From MGNI01 sp964353875 (GTDB lineage: Bacteria; Chloroflexota; Anaerolineae; Anaerolineales; E44-bin32), in assembly GCA_964353875.1 (NCBI GenBank), contig CAYGXU010000103.1, forward strand, positions 1-11,786: a stretch of 11,786 nucleotides of DNA, given 5' to 3'. The notes under the pieces are model-generated. The model was not told where the DNA came from. It saw only the letters and a list, made by a program, of their open reading frames with translations, and searched no databases. Made by a program: the position numbers and the translations under genes. Shown here piece after piece: positions 1-6,381 of this stretch. Numbering within the stretch: the stretch's first letter is position 1; each line of letters opens with the position of its first letter.

Positions 1-194
1 CAACAATAGTATGACGGGAAAAAAGTCATGTCGAATTTACTATGGCTGGGAATTACTCCCGTTAAGATCCTTCATTAGGTTTATGTCAGGCATTTATTCG
101 TTATAAAACGATTGCACTGCCGGTCCGAGATCTTTATCGGGAGCACCCGTAAGGATTATAGCGCCGATCGGGGATTCAAACAACGACACAGGAA

Positions 195-464
195 TTGCCT
201 CCCAAGCAGCTTCTCGACCATATGCGAAACGCGCTGCGAACCCAGCATTACTCGATCCGTATGGAGAATGTTTTCATCGAGTGGGTGAGCACTTCGTCCT
301 TTTCCATAAGATGCGCCATACCAAAAGATATGACCCCCGAAGTCGAAGCTTTCCTCATCCATTTGGCTGTCGATGAAAATGCGGCTGTATCTGCCCAGAA
401 TCAAGCCCTCGTCGCGTTGCTTTTCCTCTACTGTCAGGCGCATACCATGCGCATAGCCATATAG
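195..464 (+). pseudogene. Integron-type tyrosine recombinase, N-terminal domain remnant
   Basis: The translation resembles the N-terminal SAM-like (core-binding) domain of IntI/Xer-type integrases. It has KQLLDHMRNALR, then HYSIR, then PEVEAFLIHLAV, and finally QNQALVALLFLY, in the order usual for the family. The middle is scrambled in this frame (after the tryptophan codon at 282-284), but the frame starting at 287 reads EHFVLFHKMRH, exactly the missing family segment. The original frame resumes with PKDM at 321. One base was therefore lost near 286 and one (an A at 320) gained. The frame ends at a TAG at 462-464, right after the N-terminal domain. The catalytic domain with its Arg/His/Arg/Tyr residues is absent, so it cannot recombine DNA. 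The frame is open from 162, and TTG at 195 is only the first possible start. I saw no convincing attI or attC site beside it. The family call is firm; the integron label over another Xer-like enzyme is from memory of the consensus. Confidence 0.82.
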
Positions 465-485
465 ACTATAAGTGGGCAATTCCAC

Positions 486-926
486 CTAACCCGCTGCCCA
501 TACTTGCAATAGCCCCAACAGAGTGAAGCCAATGTAGGAGACAACGTTGACGATCACGGCCGTCGAGGCGGTCTTTCGTAAGGGTCTTTTTCTAAGCAGC
601 CACAGAATGCCGCCCTCGATGAGAATCGTGAGAATGAAAACCAGGAAGAAGTAATGGGAGACCACATCCGCGATGAACATAATGCCAATGCCGGGTCTGC
701 CAATCACCAGGGTGTAACCGGCGACGCTTGAACCCAGGTTGATCAGGAACGAATCGAGCAGCGACTCCCAAAAGGAGCCCCATTTAAGCAGCCGCAGAGC
801 GATCGCCTCAATCAGGGTGACGGAAACGATGGTGCAGAGCCCATAGAACGCCATCCATGCAAAGATCATCCCAGCAGGGAGATCGGCGAACGGCCGGGTG
901 AAGTCGAGAAAAAGAATGGATTGCAT
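486..926 (-). CDS. Small integral membrane protein with internal duplication
   Basis: Predicted 146-residue protein with about four hydrophobic helices and no recognised catalytic motif. I chose the ATG at 926 because GGGAGG lies five bases upstream (932-937) and the protein becomes hydrophobic from there; a longer frame from 1106 adds 60 residues that look non-coding. The protein has two similar halves. TLIEAIALRLLK (37-48) matches ILIEGGILWLLR (101-112), and each half has Glu (40, 104) followed exactly 23 residues later by Asn (63, 127) and then Ser (66, 130). This suggests a two-fold duplicated membrane unit with Glu and Asn buried in the bilayer. Short K/R-rich segments (residues 112-118) point to cytoplasmic loops. 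I do not recognise a named family or function. It is transcribed away from the selenoprotein candidate across a shared upstream region. No terminator was found; transcription would run into the integrase remnant. Confidence 0.75.
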   Translation of the reverse strand: MQSILFLDFTRPFADLPAGMIFAWMAFYGLCTIVSVTLIEAIALRLLKWGSFWESLLDSFLINLGSSVAGYTLVIGRPGIGIMFIADVVSHYFFLVFILTILIEGGILWLLRKRPLRKTASTAVIVNVVSYIGFTLLGLLQVWAAG

Positions 927-1040
927 AAGAACCTCCCGTGGCGTGGTGCAGATTTCCGCCAAGATCATTGAGCCAAGATGGTCACATACGCCACATATTT
1001 CCGCACACAAGTTGTCCCAAGTGTAGATTGCTTTCGTTAT

Positions 1041-1058
1041 ACCTGTATCTATCCAGGT
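1041..1058. promoter_or_regulatory. Operator-like inverted repeat ACCTG-N8-CAGGT
   Basis: ACCTG (1041-1045) and CAGGT (1054-1058) form a perfect inverted repeat around an AT-rich eight-base centre. The size and symmetry suit a dimeric repressor or activator site, and it lies between two divergent genes. The factor is unknown, and arms of five bases can arise by chance. Confidence 0.25.
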
Positions 1059-1283
1059 GTTATCGGGCGAACTCGTTGCCGAAAGTCTTTTCTGGGTGAG
1101 GGGCATTGGTCAGCAGGTCTTTTAGAAGGCAACACTGCCTGTATCCCTTTTAGAAAATAAGGGCATAACCGAAAATCTCATCCTAAGAACACAAGATAGG
1201 AAATCGAATGAGGGGATCCATGTGAGTGCAGTTCTACAACGGAAGGTCTTGCCGCGATCTGCGTAAGGTGTTTGCGGTCGAAT

Positions 1284-1294
1284 TGATATATAAT
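1284..1294 (+). promoter_or_regulatory. Candidate extended -10 promoter element
   Basis: TATAAT occurs at 1289-1294, and the overlapping TGATATATA at 1284-1292 reads as an extended -10 element. No good -35 box is present at the correct spacing (AGGTGT is the best), which fits an extended -10 promoter. The GTG start of the selenoprotein candidate is 49 bases further on, a normal leader length. This is a motif match only. Confidence 0.4.
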
Positions 1295-1343
1295 GTGCCA
1301 CTTTTTGTTTAGCGGAATCTAGCGTAGCGAGGGAAATGAAAAA

Positions 1344-1871
1344 GTGATTTCACTTGAAGCATCTCTTCACCCATTTCAGGAGGCGTTTAATGCCTCACGC
1401 GGTTCGCTCAAGTTTATGGCGATTCTATCGCCGACCTGACCAAATTGAATAATTGCGGGCACCCGTGCGGTGCAACAGTCAATTCTTGAGGCTTATCCAA
1501 ACGAAGAGTTTCAAATCCTGATCGTTTGGATAAGAATGGCTGAATGCGATACTCTTGAGGCTGCCCAAGGCGCAGCTGAGCTCTACCTCAACGATCCGCG
1601 CCTGATCCAATTTTATGATCCGCGCAAGCGCATCGGCTCGATGATTGCGCACGGGTTTGGCGCAGAATCAGGCCAGGTTGCGTGGGATGTCTACCTATTC
1701 TATGAGGGAGAAGAGAAATGGGTGGATAGAGCGCCGATGCCGGTTGATTGGGCGCATCAATTGGTCGGGAGCAGTTGGGCGGATCCGGCCAGATTACACA
1801 GAGGAGATGATCTGACGAAAGAATTGCATGATATCATGGATAATCTTGTGAAAAGGGATCGGCTTACATAA
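1344..1871 (+). CDS. Thioredoxin-like selenoprotein candidate with UxxU motif
   Basis: Standard reading splits this gene because TGA codons occur at 1437-1439 and 1446-1448. Both are in the same frame as the clear 133-codon downstream part (from 1470), and that frame is open back to a stop at 1320. Read through as selenocysteine (U), it gives 175 residues with KFMAILSPT at 23-31, then U32-P-N-U35, then AVQQSILEAYP from 42. The SPT-C-P-x-C segment after a hydrophobic strand is the redox site of a thioredoxin-like family I know with cysteines at these two positions. The rest stays intact: ILIVW strand (58-62), FYDPRKRIG (90-98), AWDVYLFY strand (113-120). No other stop or frameshift occurs. GTG 1344 is the only start codon upstream in frame, with AGGG at 1330-1333. 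A hairpin fitting a bacterial SECIS starts inside the second UGA region. TGA serves as a normal stop in neighbours (5285-5287), so general code change is unlikely. The likely role is thiol/selenol redox chemistry with unknown substrate. The alternative is a pseudogene with two stops, which would need both to hit the two redox codons by chance. Confidence 0.75.
1443..1484 (+). promoter_or_regulatory. Candidate bacterial SECIS hairpin
   Basis: In the mRNA, AATTGA (1443-1448) pairs with TCAATT (1479-1484). After an internal loop (ATAA versus CAG), TTGCG (1453-1457) pairs with TGCAA (1471-1475, including one G-U). The apical loop (1458-1470) starts with GG. The apical loop begins 18 bases after the first TGA, inside the range usual for bacterial SECIS elements, and a G among the first loop bases is expected for SelB binding. 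The second TGA lies within the lower stem. The structure is hand-folded; the apical part has alternatives, including a GCAC tetraloop closed by CGG/CCG. Confidence 0.6.
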
Positions 1872-1876
1872 CCTTT

Positions 1877-1912
1877 GGCTAAGATGAAAGGTATTTAGCC
1901 TTACATTTTATT
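1877..1912 (+). terminator. Probable terminator after selenoprotein candidate
   Basis: GGCTAA (1877-1882) and TTAGCC (1895-1900) form a six-pair stem with a 12-base loop, followed by the T-rich TTACATTTTATT. It lies just after the TAA at 1869-1871. The T tract is interrupted, and a competing CCTTT/AAAGG pairing exists, so its efficiency is uncertain. Confidence 0.45.
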
Positions 1913-1943
1913 GTGCGCGATCTCTGGTTGCGCAGTAAAATAG

Positions 1944-1973
1944 CGAAGTCATTCTGCGGTCAGCAGAGCTTCG
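1944..1973 (+). other. Strong two-part hairpin upstream of luxE-like gene
   Basis: CGAAG (1944-1948) pairs with CTTCG (1969-1973), and inside it TCTGC (1953-1957) pairs with GCAGA (1963-1967) around a GGTCA loop. This gives ten pairs with a small asymmetric internal loop. No T tract follows, so it is not a classic terminator. A second small stem, TGCGC/GCGCA, precedes it at 1914-1934. It could be a leader structure of the luxE-like operon or the end of a repeat element; nothing shows which. Confidence 0.4.
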
Positions 1974-2084
1974 TCGTTTGATCGCTGCTCACCTTCTTTG
2001 GAAAGAGAGTGTTGAACCAATAAACCTGCTCGCCTCGACAAAGCGGAAAGCACCATTGTCATGAGCGGCATCGGGGAAGACATC

Positions 2085-3506
2085 ATGGATAGCTCACATG
2101 CGACTCAGCAAGAGTTTGTCGGAAAACAAGGCGAAGAGCAAGGTTTAAGTGAACAGCGCCTAAACGCTTTTTGGTCCATGTCGATCGCACAACGAGAGTC
2201 GCTCCTGCTCTCGGCCATTGCCGAGGTGCATGCACAGCACTATGAGCGCAATGCGGCCTATCGGCGCACCGTGTCTGCGCGTGGTCTAGGTCCCAGAATC
2301 AATCAGGATCATCTTCCCAGGCTCCTTCGCCCGACTGCCCAAACCTTCAAGTCTTATATTGAGATCTTGGGCACACCTTTTCCCCAAGACCGCCCGCATG
2401 ACTTCTTGCATTGGCTGGCTGACCAGATATCGGTTGAACTGCCAAAGGAAAGATTTGCACACTTCCGCCCTCGTTATCGATCGTTAGAGGCTTTGTTGCA
2501 GGATATTGAACGCATCTTTGATGATTTTGGCCTGGAAGTGTCCACATCGAGCGGCACCTCGGGTCGGTCAACCATTATGGTTCGGGATCAAAGTGGGATC
2601 GATGGGACGGTGGAAAGTTTCTACTTGGCTTTTCAACGCTTTTTGGGGATGCGCGCCGATCACCGAGCGATATTCATCATGCCTAGAGAGACCCGCATCG
2701 CCATGGTCCGAATGGCGAGTTTCAGCGTGGCACGCGTGGGATTGAGCGACGATCGAATACACTTTACGATCCCATTCCCTGCCCAGCCCGATCAGGTCCG
2801 TATCCGAACGGGCAGAACCTTCCGGCCTGGGTGGGGAGGCAAAGTGGAGCAGCGAATTCTGCATCCCTTTATGAATTGGATGAATGAGCATGTTGTCACA
2901 CCACGAACCATTCGTCTAACCACGGGTTTGCTCGAACAAGCCGAAGCCGCAAATGAGAAAGTGCTTCTATTTGGCAGTTGGGTGCACCTTCATTTGATCG
3001 CTCAGGAGCTTTCGAAGGCGGGACGGAGACTACGTCTTGCTTCGGGGAGCCTGCTCGGCACGGGCGGGGGTATGAAGGAGCGCTATCCTTTCACACCGGC
3101 GCAAATCCGACAGGATTTAATGCAAGTCATCGAATGTTCGGATGGTCATCCGATTCCGATCCGAGATGTCTATGGCATGGCCGAAGGCAACTGGGCGGCG
3201 ATGCAATGTGCTTCAGGGAATTATCACATCCCTCCCTGGATTTATGCAGTGGTCTTGGATCAGGATGACAATTTCATGCTTGGTGAAGATCGCAGCGGGC
3301 TATTAGCGTTTTTTGATCCCATCGGCGGTGGCAACCTGTTCCCATCGTTTTTTAGGACAGCCGATCAGGTGAGATTGATCAACGGCGCGGGAGGTTATGA
3401 TCCGACCTTGACTTGCCCCTGTGGGGAGGTCGGCGCATATATCTCGCGTGACTCGATCCAACGCATGGATTTGCTTGACGAGGCGGGGTGCGGAGCGCAG
3501 ATTTAA
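2085..3506 (+). CDS. LuxE-like acyl-protein synthetase / acyl-activating enzyme
   Basis: Member of the LuxE/PaaK branch of the ANL adenylating superfamily. Such enzymes activate a carboxylic acid with ATP to the acyl-AMP and pass the acyl group to a thiol; LuxE hands fatty acyl groups to LuxC. The 473 residues contain the phosphate-binding loop STSSGTSGRS (153-162), the LuxE-typical LLGTGGGMK (323-331), DVYGMAEGN with the conserved Glu (361-369), and FFRTADQVRL (422-431) in place of the usual T-E/G-D motif. A C-P-C-G cluster (444-447) near the end could hold the acceptor cysteine or a metal. The LuxE homology start (HAQHYERNAAY, about 49-59) is preceded by an N-terminal extension, making it longer than Vibrio LuxE (about 370-380 residues). 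I prefer ATG 2085, with GGGGAAG seven bases upstream; ATG 2061 is an in-frame alternative. It is followed after 20 bases by the LuxC-like gene, forming an operon. Fatty-acid specificity is inferred from this pairing. Confidence 0.85.
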   Translation: MDSSHATQQEFVGKQGEEQGLSEQRLNAFWSMSIAQRESLLLSAIAEVHAQHYERNAAYRRTVSARGLGPRINQDHLPRLLRPTAQTFKSYIEILGTPFPQDRPHDFLHWLADQISVELPKERFAHFRPRYRSLEALLQDIERIFDDFGLEVSTSSGTSGRSTIMVRDQSGIDGTVESFYLAFQRFLGMRADHRAIFIMPRETRIAMVRMASFSVARVGLSDDRIHFTIPFPAQPDQVRIRTGRTFRPGWGGKVEQRILHPFMNWMNEHVVTPRTIRLTTGLLEQAEAANEKVLLFGSWVHLHLIAQELSKAGRRLRLASGSLLGTGGGMKERYPFTPAQIRQDLMQVIECSDGHPIPIRDVYGMAEGNWAAMQCASGNYHIPPWIYAVVLDQDDNFMLGEDRSGLLAFFDPIGGGNLFPSFFRTADQVRLINGAGGYDPTLTCPCGEVGAYISRDSIQRMDLLDEAGCGAQI

Positions 3507-3526
3507 GAGCACGCAAGGAGTGTAAT

Positions 3527-5287
3527 ATGGGGAAGCTTATCGATGGCTTCTGGTTTCCCAAAGGGATTCACGAGCAGTTGCTCTCTCGTGAAACAGAATA
3601 TGCCACGCTTTCATTTGTGCGCGGGAGACCATGCGAACCAGAAGTCGAGGGGGCTATCACGGTGCGTTGGCCGCGCCTCGCTCAGGAGCAGTGGAAAGAT
3701 CTTCTTCGCCTCCTCCGAGACAACCGGGCGAAAATGCCGAAAGGTCAGGCGTTCTGGGATCGTTTCCAGGCCGCCATGGGAGCCTTCGCACGGCGTTTGG
3801 CTGAACCCTCCGATCCCATTCGATCTCAGGCGTTGAGCGTTCTCCCTGGTTACACAGGTTTCTCCGAAGCTATGATTCGCTTCACCATAAGCGCTTTGGA
3901 TCTGTGGGAACTGGATCGGATGCCGGCTGCCTTCTCCTTGGCCATCACCAACGAAGCCGCTCGAACCTGGCAACCCATGCAGGGTTTACCCGGTCGTCTT
4001 CATTTCTACTCAGCCGACGCGAAGCTTCGTATGCTCCAAAGATTGCCAGGCCTTGCTGCTCGATCCCTCTTTCGTAGGCCGGACCATCCGGAATTGGTCG
4101 TGGGCTATGGGGCAGGCAATGTGCCTGGTACCGCATTGCTGATCTCCATTCTCGGCCTTGCTACTACATTGGCCGGAGTCGAGCCGCCGGCGCTGGTGGT
4201 CAGAAATTCTCGCCGAGAACCGATTTTCACTCCTTTGGTACTCAAAGGTCTGGAGGCGATGGACCCGGATCTTGTTTCCACCCTAGCCGTGCTCGTCTGG
4301 GATTACGAAGAACCATTAGTGCAAGAAACCCTCCTTTCTGAGGCGGATCTCTTAATCGCTGCGGCAAGCGACGAAACCATCGCTCAAATTGAAGTTCAAA
4401 TCGAAAATGCAAAACGGCGTCAAGCAGCCTCCTCTTCAGGTCACGCACGTGGGCGGCCCATACGCTTTCACGCTCATGGCCACAAGGTCAGTTTCTCTGC
4501 CATCGGAAAGGAAGTGTTGGCCCACGGGTTGAATGACAGGACCACTGGTCACTCGTTGTTGGATATGGTTTCACTGCTGGCAGCATTGGATTCGATTTTC
4601 TGGGATCAGTATGGATGCCTCTCGTCCCGAATACATTTCGTTGAGAACGGGGGCGAGGGTCATTATAGTCCACTCGAATATGCGTCGCGGTTGGGAAAGC
4701 AGTTGCGCATGTTGGGCGATTTCATCCCGCGCGGGGCATGGCCGCGGCAACATCTCCATGATCGCTTCGATCGATATAAACAATTGGAGACGACCGGCCA
4801 GGTTCATGTGCTATCCAACTACGAGGATGAGTTTGTGCTGGCTGTTGACCAAAGACAACTCAATGCTGATGCCTTCCGCTCGCTGGTGAATGACTGCCAG
4901 GGGCGTGTAGTGATTGTCCGTCCCATTGATGAGCTGGAGGAAGTCCCTGATCGCTACCTTCGGTGGTTGCCAGAAAACAACCTGCAATCATTGAGTGTTG
5001 CCGTTGGGTATACGGAAAAAGGATTGTCTGCTCGTTTTCTGGATTTCGCAAAGGCTTGTGGAGAACGGGGGGTCACAGCCATCCGCTCATTGGGCAGAGG
5101 GGCTTTTCCCCAGTTGTCCTATTCATGGGATGGCCTCATTCCTCTCGATCTGGAATTTCGGAGACCTCCAGGTCGTTTCACTTCGATTGAGTTCGAATCC
5201 CCGTATGAGCAGATGGTCGAAACCTATAAGATGTTCCTTGAGCATGGTTCGGCGTTGGGTTTGGGTGAAGGGTCTTCCCCTTCTTGA
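3527..5287 (+). CDS. LuxC-like NADPH-dependent acyl reductase
   Basis: LuxC-family (acyl-CoA/acyl-protein reductase, aldehyde dehydrogenase fold) enzyme, which reduces a thioester-bound fatty acyl group to the aldehyde with NADPH. Key parts in the 586-residue protein are the nucleotide-binding segment VVGYGAGNVPG (191-201), the catalytic segment WDQYGCLSS with the nucleophile Cys364, and the C-terminal stretch GVTAIRSLGRGAF...WDGLIPLDL (515-542) typical of LuxC ends. It is about 100 residues longer than Vibrio LuxC, mainly through a longer N-terminal part and a hydrophilic tail after 545. I chose ATG 3527, which has AAGGAG six bases upstream; an in-frame GTG at 3488 overlaps luxE and has no such site. 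The pair resembles the luciferase aldehyde-supply complex, but luxA, luxB and luxD are absent here. Aldehyde use in ether lipids, wax esters, alcohols or secondary metabolites is possible and undecided. Confidence 0.87.
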   Translation: MGKLIDGFWFPKGIHEQLLSRETEYATLSFVRGRPCEPEVEGAITVRWPRLAQEQWKDLLRLLRDNRAKMPKGQAFWDRFQAAMGAFARRLAEPSDPIRSQALSVLPGYTGFSEAMIRFTISALDLWELDRMPAAFSLAITNEAARTWQPMQGLPGRLHFYSADAKLRMLQRLPGLAARSLFRRPDHPELVVGYGAGNVPGTALLISILGLATTLAGVEPPALVVRNSRREPIFTPLVLKGLEAMDPDLVSTLAVLVWDYEEPLVQETLLSEADLLIAAASDETIAQIEVQIENAKRRQAASSSGHARGRPIRFHAHGHKVSFSAIGKEVLAHGLNDRTTGHSLLDMVSLLAALDSIFWDQYGCLSSRIHFVENGGEGHYSPLEYASRLGKQLRMLGDFIPRGAWPRQHLHDRFDRYKQLETTGQVHVLSNYEDEFVLAVDQRQLNADAFRSLVNDCQGRVVIVRPIDELEEVPDRYLRWLPENNLQSLSVAVGYTEKGLSARFLDFAKACGERGVTAIRSLGRGAFPQLSYSWDGLIPLDLEFRRPPGRFTSIEFESPYEQMVETYKMFLEHGSALGLGEGSSPS

Positions 5288-5301
5288 TTGGGAGAGGACC
5301 C
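5270..5301. terminator. Hairpin between convergent genes
   Basis: GGGTCTTCCCC (5270-5280) pairs with GGGAGAGGACCC (5290-5301) with one mismatch and one G-U around a nine-base loop. It spans the stop codon of the LuxC-like gene and ends one base before the stop of the convergent acetyltransferase gene. It could stop transcription from both sides, but there is no T tract on either strand, so this is a placement argument rather than a canonical terminator. Confidence 0.4.
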
Positions 5302-5919
5302 TCATACCCTCGAGGATGGATCAGCTCCTTCCTCTTCGATGGTATAACGCATGATGGCTTTGCTCTTCGAGGGTCGGGCGCACTCCACAAACCCCGCTTG
5401 CTTGAAGATGGAGGGGGTGCCCATGAAGATCGAGACAGGGGGAAGACGATCGCTTCGAGGTATGGTTGGGTAAGCCTCCACGATTTTGCCTTTTTGTTCA
5501 CGTACATATTCAATGGCGTTCAGAATGACTTGCTCAAGGATCCCCCGGTTACGATATTCAGGGGCGACAAAGAAACATACGAGCGACCATACGGGTTGAT
5601 CGTCTAGGCTTTTGAGCACGGAGGAACGATTGAGGGAGCCAAATTGCTCTCTGGGCGCAATGGAACACCAGGCAGCGGCCTTCTCACCGGCGTAACCGAG
5701 GATCCCTGGGACGAGTCCCGATTCCACCAGGGTTTTCATGGCCTTGCGGTTACCTTCGCCTTGATTCTTCTCAAATTCGCTGCGCTTCAGCCTCCACCAC
5801 ATACACCAACAGCCCCCATAAGCCCCGTGTTTTCCAAACAAGTTCTCAAAATCGGACCATCGCTCGGGCGTAAGAGGATGGAATACCAACGAGTCGTGGG
5901 GTGGTTTTTCGGATGCCAT
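5302..5919 (-). CDS. GNAT family N-acetyltransferase
   Basis: 205-residue GCN5-related acetyltransferase, expected to move an acetyl group from acetyl-CoA to an amine. The GNAT core is clear: strand WSLVCFFVAPEYR (111-123) leads into the acetyl-CoA loop RNRGIL (123-128) and helix, and the late segment MGTPSIFKQAGFVEC (166-180) is the usual last strand and helix. A cysteine/tryptophan patch GGCWCMWWR (35-43) near the N-terminus marks a particular GNAT subfamily that I have seen in uncharacterised proteins; its substrate is unknown. ATG 5919 is chosen because GGAGGG lies four bases upstream (5924-5929) and a -10-like TACAAT at 5949-5954 would start the transcript just before it; the ATG at 5940 would leave almost no leader. 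It is convergent with the LuxC-like gene and looks like an independent single-gene unit. Confidence 0.85.
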   Translation of the reverse strand: MASEKPPHDSLVFHPLTPERWSDFENLFGKHGAYGGCWCMWWRLKRSEFEKNQGEGNRKAMKTLVESGLVPGILGYAGEKAAAWCSIAPREQFGSLNRSSVLKSLDDQPVWSLVCFFVAPEYRNRGILEQVILNAIEYVREQKGKIVEAYPTIPRSDRLPPVSIFMGTPSIFKQAGFVECARPSKSKAIMRYTIEEEGADPSSRV

Positions 5920-5960
5920 CGTTCCCTCCGCTCTGGCCATTGGCCTTTATTGTATTACCG

Positions 5961-6319
5961 GCGGGCTTTTGCACGATTCGCAAAAATCCTTATTTGCGGT
6001 AGAAAGCCGTGCTACAGTTTCATCGCCTCACACTGCCCAATTGTGTCATCCTAAAGAGCCTATCGGCTTCGCTAAGGATAAACTCGGCGATGAAGGATCC
6101 CTAAGAACTCGCTTTCTATGGAATCATCATAGGGATTCTTCGCTCCACTGCGTTCCGCTCAGAATGACATCTCTCCTCATTCATCCTGAGGAGACCTTCG
6201 GTTTCGCACAGGATAAACGCCGCAACGAGGGATGCTTAAGAATTTGTATTCAATTTTATCGCCCGCAAGCATTTGTACGACTCGCACGAATCATTGCTTG
6301 CGACCGAGAGCCGCGCTAT
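5961..6319. repeat. Cluster of degenerate direct and inverted repeats
   Basis: This stretch between two leftward genes is built from repeats. Unit 1 occurs at 5961-6015 and 6265-6319 (55 bases, 39 identical by hand alignment, no gaps). Unit 2 occurs at 6046-6107 and 6181-6242 (62 bases, 47 identical, no gaps) and begins TCATCCT. The order is 1-2-2-1, so both copies of unit 1 flank the cluster. Between the unit 2 copies lies an inverted relative of unit 2. The layout resembles dispersed non-coding repeats (MITE- or REP-like) that insert between genes. Frames running through here on the + strand are repeat sequence, not genes. Confidence 0.7.
6044..6169. repeat. Palindromic MITE-like core element
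   Basis: The left end TGTCATCCT and right end AGAATGACA are inverted with one mismatch. Further inside, GGATCCCTA (6096-6104) faces TAGGGATTC (6130-6138), also with one mismatch. The segment can fold into a long imperfect hairpin. No transposase gene is present, so any mobility would need enzymes supplied from elsewhere. Flanking target duplications were not identifiable by eye. Confidence 0.5.
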
Positions 6320-6381
6320 GTCATAGGCTGGTATGGGGCCGAATTTCTTGATGATGGGTGGCTGAAGGTATCGGCAAAAAT

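Larger units (their letters stand above)
927..1343. other. Non-coding divergent intergenic region
   Basis: No convincing gene lies here. It separates the leftward membrane-protein gene from the rightward selenoprotein candidate and must hold the promoters of both. Visible structures are an 18-base inverted repeat (1041-1058), a weak hairpin with CCCTT/AAGGG arms around 1145-1163, and an AT-rich -10-like box near 1284-1294. A 60-codon frame at 978-1160 has no ribosome-binding site or family resemblance and was not accepted. Confidence 0.5.

Noticed and set aside
156..485. Minus-strand frame of 109 codons
   Set aside because: Mirror of the integrase remnant, which has clear family matches on the + strand.
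927..1106. N-terminal extension of the membrane protein gene
   Set aside because: Adds 60 non-hydrophobic residues without family look; the ATG at 926 has a strong GGGAGG at good spacing.
978..1160. + strand frame of 60 codons
   Set aside because: No ribosome-binding site and no recognisable features; it lies in the divergent promoter region.
1437..1448. Alternative: general UGA reassignment (for example to Trp) or simple pseudogene
   Set aside because: TGA ends other genes in the window, the two TGAs match cysteine positions of the family, and the rest of the gene shows no decay.
1390..1452. Short frame from ATG 1390, preceded by AGGAGG-like sequence
   Set aside because: CAGGAGGCG at 1377-1385 looks like a ribosome-binding site, but the 20-codon frame overlaps the active-site region of the read-through selenoprotein frame, which has far better protein evidence.
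5961..6319. CRISPR array
   Set aside because: Repeats are 55 and 62 bases, diverged, few, and in nested order with an inverted copy; there are no regular spacers or cas genes.
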